Assembly (NCBI GenBank): GCA_905236775.1
Contig: CAJOOM010000110.1
Span: 1-37,789, forward strand
Reading direction: 5' to 3'
Length of the DNA stretch: 37,789 nucleotides
DNA from: Candidatus Gastranaerophilales bacterium
Lineage (GTDB): Bacteria > Cyanobacteriota > Vampirovibrionia > Gastranaerophilales > Gastranaerophilaceae
The notes under the pieces are model-generated. The model ran no database searches. It was not told the origin of the DNA and saw nothing but the letters and a program-made list of their open reading frames with translations. Made by a program: the position numbers and the translations under genes. The stretch's first letter is position 1, and each line of letters begins with the position of its first letter. This document shows, one piece after another, positions 32,591 through 37,789 of the stretch.

Positions 32591-32630
32591 TTGTCATTCT
32601 GAGGACGATTAGTCCGAAGAATCCAGCCTT
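32591..32630. repeat. Hairpin repeat copy between ispH and rpsA
   Basis: Same outer stem TTCT/AGAA and GA/GA step, but inner stem GGAC/GTCC with loop GATTA: a third compensatory variant. Confidence 0.8.
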
Positions 32631-32688
32631 TTATTAAATAATTATCAATTTAAGTATAAACTGGATTGTCACAGCTCTAACGAGTCCA

Positions 32689-33555
32689 TCAATGACTATT
32701 TTGTATTTTACTAATAACTTTATCTATTATGTTTTGTGGAGTTGATGCTCCTGCGGTTATTCCAATGCTGTTTATATTATTAAACTCATTTTCAATAAGT
32801 TCATTATCGTTTTCTATATGAATTGTTTTCGTGCAGCTTTTGAGTATTTCTGCAAGATGGGTTGTATTTGCGCTTTTTTTAGAACCTACAACTATCATTA
32901 AATCACTTTCCTTAGCCAGTTCTCTTGCTTCTTTTTGTCTCATTGCCGTTGATTGGCAAATTGTATTGTGAATTAAAATTTCTTTTGCAATAGTATTCAA
33001 ATAGTTCACTACAATATTTAGAGATGAAACCATTTGTGTGGTTTGTACAACTACACCTACTTTCTTATGAGCTTTAATTTTTTCAACAAAAGGTTCAAGT
33101 TCTTCAATAGTTGTGGCTACAACAATTTTATCAGTATATAGCTCTGCGTTTGCTTTTATAGCCATAACTTCAGGGTGATTCGGTTTGCCTACAATTACAA
33201 CAAAATAATCATTTTTAGCAAGTTCTATTGCTTTTTGCTGAACTTTTTTAACGTCCGGACATGTTAAATCAACGAGTTCAAATCCGGCTTTTTTAATTTT
33301 ATCAAAGACCTCAGGGGATTCGCCGTGAGAACGTACAATGCAAATACCTTCTCCTTTTTTAGGTACTTCATAAATCGTTTTAATTCCAAGCGACTCAAGT
33401 TCGTTAATAACATCTGTGTTATGAATGAGTTCACCTAAAATGTAAATGGTTTTATCAGGGTTTTCTTGTTTTAATTTTTTCGCTGTTTCAACGGCTCTTT
33501 TAACACCATAACAGAACCCGGCAAATTTTGCTAATTTTATATTTTTATCATTCAA
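32689..33555 (-). CDS. ispH: 4-hydroxy-3-methylbut-2-enyl diphosphate reductase
   Basis: 288 aa. The three Cys that bind the 4Fe-4S cluster are present: Cys15 (AGFCYGV), Cys99 (DLTCPDV) and Cys200 (NTICQST); also GELIHN, RSHGES and GKPNHPEV with substrate-binding His. It makes IPP and DMAPP in the last MEP pathway step, which feeds the prenyl chains used by UbiA-type enzymes. Upstream of rpsA, separated by a hairpin repeat. Confidence 0.97.
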   Translation of the reverse strand: MNDKNIKLAKFAGFCYGVKRAVETAKKLKQENPDKTIYILGELIHNTDVINELESLGIKTIYEVPKKGEGICIVRSHGESPEVFDKIKKAGFELVDLTCPDVKKVQQKAIELAKNDYFVVIVGKPNHPEVMAIKANAELYTDKIVVATTIEELEPFVEKIKAHKKVGVVVQTTQMVSSLNIVVNYLNTIAKEILIHNTICQSTAMRQKEARELAKESDLMIVVGSKKSANTTHLAEILKSCTKTIHIENDNELIENEFNNINSIGITAGASTPQNIIDKVISKIQNSH

Positions 33556-33691
33556 AAATTTATATTTCGCTTTCAGATAGACTAGAGGTGTAAATATATT
33601 TTAGTTAAATTAAAACTTCTAATTTAAAAATTTACCAACCTCAGTAATCTAATTAAATAATAAAGATATTTGTTTGTAAAGCTTTTTACTT

Positions 33692-34441
33692 TTATACGGA
33701 ATCAGAATTAACAGAATTCTTAAATATATACAAAAATACTAATGCTGTGTATGTGCTGATAATAGATATTAATACTGAATAAATTAACATTAAAAAGAAA
33801 CCTTTTTGTATTAATAAAGAAAGTAATATCACTCTTATTAGACAAAAAATTCCCATCAAAATACTAAATAAAATAAATCCGATAAAATATTTTCCGACAT
33901 TTGCGTTAATGATATTATAAAGCGATGGTAATCTTAAGAACGACAACAAACTATTGCTTTTTGCGAATTTACATGTTGCTGCAATTAATAGAAAATCAGA
34001 AATGATTAATATTAAACAAGAAAAAGATACAACAATAAATGACAACGGAGTAATATGCATATTGAGGAATAATTTATTTAAAAAACCTAATAATAACAAT
34101 ATTATAAGTAATGATATTCCGTAAAATGAAAATGCAAGCATAAATTTTAAACCTTTAATAAAATTTTTGCCTATATTTATTTCTGCAAGTTGAAATTTAT
34201 CACTTGCTGACAAATAGCTTTTTAAAGACTCCATTCCGTAACCGCAAGGAATAAATGTCAATATAAATCCTATGCACAAAATTATGTAAAATAATGGGGT
34301 AGTTTTTCCAGATAATGCAAAGGGGCTAAATAAACCTGCAAAATTAATTATAAACTCTGCAACAAAAATCATTATCCACAATGGTAATAAATCGTTTTTC
34401 CAATCAAAATCTTTAAACATATAAGTAAATGCTTTTAACAT
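33692..34441 (-). CDS. DUF4013-like membrane protein
   Basis: 249 aa with five to six hydrophobic helices (about 20-42, 50-70, 98-122, 130-155, 185-210, 215-240). The start MLKAFTYMFKDFDWKNDLLP and the following PCGYGMESLKSYLS segment resemble DUF4013 proteins, multi-pass proteins of unknown role. AAAGAAAGAGG precedes the ATG. Monocistronic; between ispH and the 480-aa protein, all on the same strand. Confidence 0.65.
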   Translation of the reverse strand: MLKAFTYMFKDFDWKNDLLPLWIMIFVAEFIINFAGLFSPFALSGKTTPLFYIILCIGFILTFIPCGYGMESLKSYLSASDKFQLAEINIGKNFIKGLKFMLAFSFYGISLLIILLLLGFLNKLFLNMHITPLSFIVVSFSCLILIISDFLLIAATCKFAKSNSLLSFLRLPSLYNIINANVGKYFIGFILFSILMGIFCLIRVILLSLLIQKGFFLMLIYSVLISIISTYTALVFLYIFKNSVNSDSV

Positions 34442-34513
34442 AAATCAAACCTCTTTCTTTAATGGTTTGATTATATCATTGAATGTTTATAATCTCAACC
34501 GGAATTTAAAAAA

Positions 34514-35956
34514 TTATTGCTTTGAGCTGTAGAATTGTGCAATGTTATTAATTGCTTGCATTGTTCTTTGGTCGATTTTTTTATCTTCTTGCGCCTGTGT
34601 TGCAGTTAATTTTAATAACTCAACCTGACCTTGAGCAGATTGTTTCATTTTTTCAGCTTTTGCCGCGGTTCCTGCTTCTCCTCCCATTTTTTCAATAATT
34701 GGGTGAGTTATAAATTTACCGACTGCCCAAGAACCGATTGAACCACCAACAAGACCGGCTATTGCACCAATCACAGTTCCGACTCCCGGAGCTACGGTTG
34801 TACCTAATGCAGCACCAATTTTCATTGCTGCTAAACCTCCTGCCCAAGCTCCAATGCCTTCACCAATCATCCAGCCTGTAGCACTACCGGCACCTTTGAG
34901 TGTTGTTTGACCAAGTTGTTTCCAACCTGTTGCATTATCTTTTTCAAATGCTGCTTCTATTTTTCCATCCATATAGTCAGAAATAAATTCAAATGCTGCG
35001 AATAAACCTCCGTTTATAAAACCGACTGAACGTCCTAATGCTCCTTTAAGTGTGCCTTTAGCAGCGCTTTCTTCAATAGATTTTTTTGCAACACCGTCTA
35101 CTGCTTCATATTGAGACTTATTAATCCAGCTCCTAACTTTCGTTAAAGGTTTTTGAAGTCCAATTTTTCTAAGACCTTGAGGAATAAATCCGGTAAAAGC
35201 ATTACCTATTCTTTTTGCTTCTTCTGTCCATTTTGCGATTTCTTCTATATTACCTGTCTTTAATGCAGCCGCCAATTTTCTTTCAACTTCTTGTGCTTTT
35301 GCTAATAGTTCCGGCTGTTTAGAAAGGGATCTTCTAAACAAACCCAGCTTAGAATTTTTTAAGCTTTCTAACTTATTCCATCTTGCATAAGCCTCAGAAA
35401 CAAGTTCATACCCGCCTTTAAATTCTTTTCCGTTTACTATTTTTTTATTTGTATATAGTTCATGTAAAGCAGTACCAGGTTTGCTTATATCGGCGAAATG
35501 TTTGTTTAAGTCTCCGGCAATTGTCGTTTTAAGTGTATTCCAAGGGTGAATAATTGTTCTAGGATTATTCATCATTCCTAAAGTTGCACCGCCTATAGCT
35601 GCACCAACTAATGACTCACTCGGTGCAGAGTGTTTTACATAATAATCAGCAACAGTATTTAAATCATCACTTAAGCTTCCTTTGAATTGCGGATTATTCC
35701 AATCAAGTTCAGGATTCCTTTGCATTCCTTCTACAGCAGGATTGCTGACTCTTGTTGCATCATTTTGCTGAGTAAAGATATCTTGATTAGGATATGCCCC
35801 TCTAAAAGCAGGATTATAATAATTTGCATAAGCATTATTCAACGCAGATTGTCCCAAATAACCATTCAAGTAACCGGGATAATTAAAATTCAGTCCTGTA
35901 CTGTATCCGTACAGTTGCCTTTCCATATTTGCTAAGCTTTGGATTCCTATTGTCAT
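34514..35956 (-). CDS. 480-aa protein with a glycine-zipper membrane region
   Basis: No Sec signal; the N-terminus is Tyr/Asn/Gly-rich (YGYSTGLNFNYPGYLNGYLG). The middle (about 130-330) is soluble and helical. Residues about 345-412 are a long glycine-zipper hydrophobic stretch (WMIGEGIGAWAGGLAAMKIG and GVGTVIGAIAGLVGGSIGSW), as in pore-forming or membrane-inserting proteins. The C-terminus is a charged helix. No family is recognised. A non-Sec secreted effector or translocator, or a bacteriocin-like toxin, are possible; sequence alone does not decide. Divergent from higBA across about 150 bp. Confidence 0.7.
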   Translation of the reverse strand: MTIGIQSLANMERQLYGYSTGLNFNYPGYLNGYLGQSALNNAYANYYNPAFRGAYPNQDIFTQQNDATRVSNPAVEGMQRNPELDWNNPQFKGSLSDDLNTVADYYVKHSAPSESLVGAAIGGATLGMMNNPRTIIHPWNTLKTTIAGDLNKHFADISKPGTALHELYTNKKIVNGKEFKGGYELVSEAYARWNKLESLKNSKLGLFRRSLSKQPELLAKAQEVERKLAAALKTGNIEEIAKWTEEAKRIGNAFTGFIPQGLRKIGLQKPLTKVRSWINKSQYEAVDGVAKKSIEESAAKGTLKGALGRSVGFINGGLFAAFEFISDYMDGKIEAAFEKDNATGWKQLGQTTLKGAGSATGWMIGEGIGAWAGGLAAMKIGAALGTTVAPGVGTVIGAIAGLVGGSIGSWAVGKFITHPIIEKMGGEAGTAAKAEKMKQSAQGQVELLKLTATQAQEDKKIDQRTMQAINNIAQFYSSKQ

Positions 35957-36024
35957 GAATAATACCTAACCTTATAAATCTAACCTTATATATATAAAGT
36001 ATTTTTTCGTTCAGAAATTGCTTA

Positions 36025-36042
36025 AATGTAAAGAATTGTTAC
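36025..36042 (+). promoter_or_regulatory. HLR1-like box 6 (one mismatch)
   Basis: AATGTAAAGAATTGTTAC; one of the two half-sites differs at one fixed base. It lies 73 bp before higB and 69 bp before the divergent 480-aa gene, so either could be the target. Confidence 0.45.
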
Positions 36043-36079
36043 AAAAGTGTTTGCGGAATACGGTATGGTGAGCAAAATA

Positions 36080-36108
36080 TTGACATTGTTATCGCATGGT
36101 GATAACAT
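36080..36108 (+). promoter_or_regulatory. higBA promoter with operator dyad
   Basis: TTGACA (36080-36085) and TAACAT 17 bp later. A dyad TGTTATC/GATAACA (36087-36107) fills the space between them, as expected for autorepression by HigA. The start site would fall at or near the higB ATG, and no ribosome site is seen, so higB mRNA may be leaderless. Confidence 0.55.
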
Positions 36109-36114
36109 GATAAT

Positions 36115-36396
36115 ATGATTAAATCTTTTAAAGACAAAGAAACTGCAAATATTTTTGATGGCAAACATTCTAAAAAGTTTTCTGCTATTGAAAATATAGC
36201 AAAGAGAAAACTTGATATGATACACTTTGCTTTTGCGGAGCAAGATTTAGTTGTACCACCTGCTAACAGATTTGAACATTTAAGGGGTGATTTAAAAGGG
36301 TGTTGTTCAATAAGAATTAATGACCAATATCGGATAATATTCAAATTTAAAGACGGACAAGCAACAGAAGTACAAATAATTGATTATCACAAATAA
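36115..36396 (+). CDS. higB: HigB/RelE-type toxin
   Basis: 93 aa. Typical of the HigB host-killing family: IKSFKDKETANIFDG, KHSKKF, ANRFEHLRGDLKGCCSIRIN and QYRIIFKFKDG. RelE-fold toxins cut mRNA on the ribosome; HigB types precede their antitoxin, as here. No ribosome site precedes the ATG. HigA begins 10 bp downstream. Confidence 0.94.
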   Translation: MIKSFKDKETANIFDGKHSKKFSAIENIAKRKLDMIHFAFAEQDLVVPPANRFEHLRGDLKGCCSIRINDQYRIIFKFKDGQATEVQIIDYHK

Positions 36397-36406
36397 GGAG
36401 AATAAC

Positions 36407-36691
36407 ATGAACAGACCATATACACATCCGGGTGAAATATTATTAGAAGAATTTGTAAAACCTTATGGACTTACACAAAAACAATTATGCGAAAAATTAA
36501 ACGTAGGTATAAAAACAATAAGTGAAATATACAACAAAAAACGCGGTATAAGCCCTGTTATGGCACTAAAACTTGCAAATCTTTTCGGAACAACGCCTGA
36601 ATTTTGGTTGAATGCACAATGCTATTATGACTTGCATGTAGCATATGAAAAAGAAAAAGAAAATATCGACAAAATTCAAAAAATTGCTTAA
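36407..36691 (+). CDS. higA: HigA antitoxin
   Basis: 94 aa from ATG 36407 with TAAGGAG upstream; a frame nine codons longer lacks one. MNRPYTHPGEILLEEFVKPY then a helix-turn-helix (LTQKQLCEKLNVGIKTISEI) and GTTPEFWLNAQ are standard HigA. It would neutralise HigB and bind the 36087-36107 dyad. Confidence 0.95.
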   Translation: MNRPYTHPGEILLEEFVKPYGLTQKQLCEKLNVGIKTISEIYNKKRGISPVMALKLANLFGTTPEFWLNAQCYYDLHVAYEKEKENIDKIQKIA

Positions 36692-36739
36692 TTTTTTTTG
36701 TGTAAATTTTAAGAACACAAATATAATGTTAAACAATTT

Positions 36740-36765
36740 TTGTCGGGTTAAAACCCGACCTATAA
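36740..36765. repeat. GTCGGGTT hairpin repeat, copy 1
   Basis: GTCGGGTT/AACCCGAC with a 2-nt loop, flanked by CCTATAA. Related to copies at 37336-37363 and 37378-37404. Similar hairpins are common between genes in many bacteria. Confidence 0.7.
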
Positions 36766-36931
36766 GATATTTACACGGTTATTAATTTATAGTAAAATTT
36801 GCATTAGGGTAGTACCACCAGCCTTCGCCCACACACGCTTTTACAATAAGTGGAGTAGTTTTATCGTCAATCTACAAACTTAATTTACCCCTTTTACTAA
36901 GTAATCGGTGGCTAGGAAGGAGGGTAATGCT

Positions 36932-37006
36932 ATGATTGACAAAATAATAATGCTACTACTTGTAGCAACGCTATTCGTAGCAGCATTAAAGTTCTTGCAA
37001 TTATAG
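36932..37006 (+). CDS. 24-aa hydrophobic peptide with a strong ribosome site
   Basis: AAGGAGGG precedes the ATG by 5-6 bases. Sequence MIDKIIMLLLVATLFVAALK plus four residues: one membrane helix with a Lys near each end. A long structured leader (from about 36790) and a 12-bp hairpin after the stop fit type I toxin mRNAs; no antisense promoter was settled. Otherwise 36692-37495 contains repeats, a gene relic and terminators only. Confidence 0.5.
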   Translation: MIDKIIMLLLVATLFVAALKFLQL

Positions 37007-37016
37007 GGTACTAAGT

Positions 37017-37065
37017 GAAGTCCTCGACATCTTTTGCGAGCCGTCGGGGGCTTCCCCCTATATAC
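37017..37065 (+). terminator. Long stem-loop after the 24-aa ORF
   Basis: GAAGTCCTCGAC pairs over 12 bp with GTCGGGGGCTTC (two G-U pairs), loop 14 nt. GGGG-CTT-CCCC is a competing inner hairpin. The C-rich 3' flank is partly complementary to the ribosome site of the ORF. Confidence 0.55.
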
Positions 37066-37172
37066 ACATTATTTACTATAACCCTTTCTTTGTCAAGTGT
37101 TGCTGTGATTCATTAAGTTATATTACTTAGCTATGCGATAATGGAAAAACAACAGGCATAGTATACGGTTTT

Positions 37173-37213
37173 AAACAAACAGAACTCACGTCAATCGTGA
37201 GTCCTGTTTGTTT
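37173..37213. terminator. 18-bp stem-loop
   Basis: AAACAAACAGAACTCACG with its near-complement (one mismatch), loop TCAAT. Likely a terminator between the 24-aa ORF and the relic on the other strand. Confidence 0.6.
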
Positions 37214-37231
37214 GATATTTGCTATGATTAT

Positions 37232-37345
37232 TTAACATGTCTAAATGCGTTAACAACCTTTCTTAATGTCGTTTCCATTGGAACATTGTTTTTTACATAT
37301 ATTGTCCCAATCGAGTCACTGTATTTAGTTAGTTTATAGGTCGGC
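37232..37345 (-). pseudogene. 3' relic of a small gene
   Basis: One frame reads protein-like: KPTYKLTKYSDSIGTIYVKN then VPMETTLRKVVNAFRHVK and a TAA (37232-37234). Upstream the frame runs into a GTCGGCTT hairpin repeat and a stop, with no start codon. It looks like the end of a gene whose front was lost where the repeat sits. Confidence 0.35.
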
Positions 37346-37404
37346 TTTATACCAAGCCGACAATTGTATTAAAAGTTTTTGTTGGGTTAGTAAACCCAAC
37401 CTAC
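37336..37404. repeat. GTCGGGTT hairpin repeats, copies 2 and 3 in inverted order
   Basis: Copy 2 (37340-37361) has stem GTCGGCTT/AAGCCGAC; copy 3 (37381-37400) has GTTGGGTT/AACCCAAC. Base changes are compensated in both stems. Confidence 0.7.
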
Positions 37405-37437
37405 TTTGAAAAATTAAAAATGTTTAACAAACAAACA

Positions 37438-37474
37438 TAAAAAGGCGGTTTGGACAATTTGTCCAAACCGCCTA
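37438..37474 (-). terminator. Terminator after ppdK
   Basis: AGGCGGTTTGGACA with its exact complement, loop 3 nt; five Ts follow on the minus strand. Confidence 0.9.
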
Positions 37475-37495
37475 ATCTCTTTATCAATTGTTAAC

Positions 37496-37789
37496 TTATA
37501 TTCTTGCTAATTGTTTTCTAGGGCAAGCAATTGCAGCTTGTGCAGCGGCAAGTTTAGCTTGCGGAATACGGAACGGTGAGCAAGAAACGTAGTTAAGTCC
37601 GATTTTGTGAGCGTACTTAACAGAATCAGGATCTCCGCCGTGTTCACCGCAGATACCGCCAACAAGTGAGCTATTTACTGCTTTACCTTCGTTAATTGAC
37701 ATTTCGATTAATCTACCTACACCTTTTTGGTCTAAAGTGATGAATGGGTTAGAAGGAAGAATCTTTTGTTCTACATAGTTCTTTAAGAA
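37496..37789 (-). CDS. ppdK: Pyruvate, phosphate dikinase, C-terminal part
   Basis: The frame is open to the window edge, so the gene is cut at its 5' end; 97 residues are visible. NPFITLDQKGVGRLIEM, GICGEHGGDPDSVKYAHKIG, and NYVSCSPFRIPQAKLAAAQA match the phosphoenolpyruvate/pyruvate-binding C-terminal domain, including the catalytic Cys in SCSPFR. The enzyme converts PEP, AMP and PPi to pyruvate and ATP and back, linking glycolysis to gluconeogenesis. A strong terminator follows. Confidence 0.95.
   Translation of the reverse strand, partial: FLKNYVEQKILPSNPFITLDQKGVGRLIEMSINEGKAVNSSLVGGICGEHGGDPDSVKYAHKIGLNYVSCSPFRIPQAKLAAAQAAIACPRKQLARI

Noticed and set aside
36800-36930. A known riboswitch or structural RNA before the 24-aa ORF
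   Set aside because: GC-richer and possibly structured, but I could not match it to any class by eye.

Overview
The window is AT-rich and dense in genes. It most resembles a Gastranaerophilales/Melainabacteria (Vampirovibrionia) genome, the non-photosynthetic sister group of Cyanobacteria found in guts and water. Three things suggest this. Several short orphan proteins begin in a style I associate with that group (MKILPVNN...NFKAKF at 7289-7696, MQVSAINL...TSFNSL at 13678-13914). Flagellar-type export genes sit among housekeeping genes. Promoters carry boxes that match the cyanobacterial HLR1/RpaB consensus. The placement is inference; no 16S rRNA gene is present.

Layout. 1-2880: the 3' end of a low-complexity gene, a G-rich repeat array and a 485-aa orphan. 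2973-7292: a type III export cluster, with a double-SPOA SctQ/FliM-FliN-like protein, FliO-like, FliP/SctR, a FliQ/SctS with a long tail, a secreted pilus-N-terminus-like protein and FliR/SctT. 7289-13920: an orphan, a possible type I toxin/antisense locus, prfA, two genes behind HLR1 boxes (83-aa orphan, secreted HExxH protein), a UbiA prenyltransferase, and ribF with a formyltransferase gene. 14110-16775: the block rpmG-tRNA-Trp-secE-nusG-rplK-rplA on the minus strand; rplJ/rplL do not follow. 17218-23474: a CNT nucleoside transporter, tRNA nucleotidyltransferase, rsmE, tRNA-Val with an upstream tandem array that copies its 5' end, a phosphohexomutase and rpmE. 23715-27085: a (GTA)n tract followed by a 1041-aa orphan. 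27354-31395: obgE, tadA, a 179-aa tyrosine recombinase, an 853-bp segment bounded by perfect 26-bp inverted repeats, and two small orphan ORFs. 31481-37789: rpsA, ispH, a DUF4013-like membrane protein, a 480-aa glycine-rich protein, higBA, a 24-aa hydrophobic ORF and the 3' end of ppdK.

Three layers cut across the genes. (1) An 18-bp direct-repeat operator, matching HLR1 exactly at five places and with one mismatch at a sixth, precedes the export-linked orphan, the 83-aa orphan, the secreted HExxH protein, the nucleoside transporter and higBA. One copy lies inside the segment that could invert. (2) Families of short structured repeats (GGGGTAAAT arrays, octamer and heptamer inverted arrays, hairpins whose stems covary) sit at or in the stop codons of rplK, rpsA, obgE, rpmG, the pilus-like gene and a GIY-YIG gene. 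(3) Several large low-complexity orphans near the export genes look like candidate export substrates.

The strongest candidate for a new system is 29304-31395: a FimB-sized recombinase, perfect inverted repeats, and inside them an HLR1 box with a plausible promoter that would face the downstream genes only after inversion. Everything was read by eye; no database search was run.
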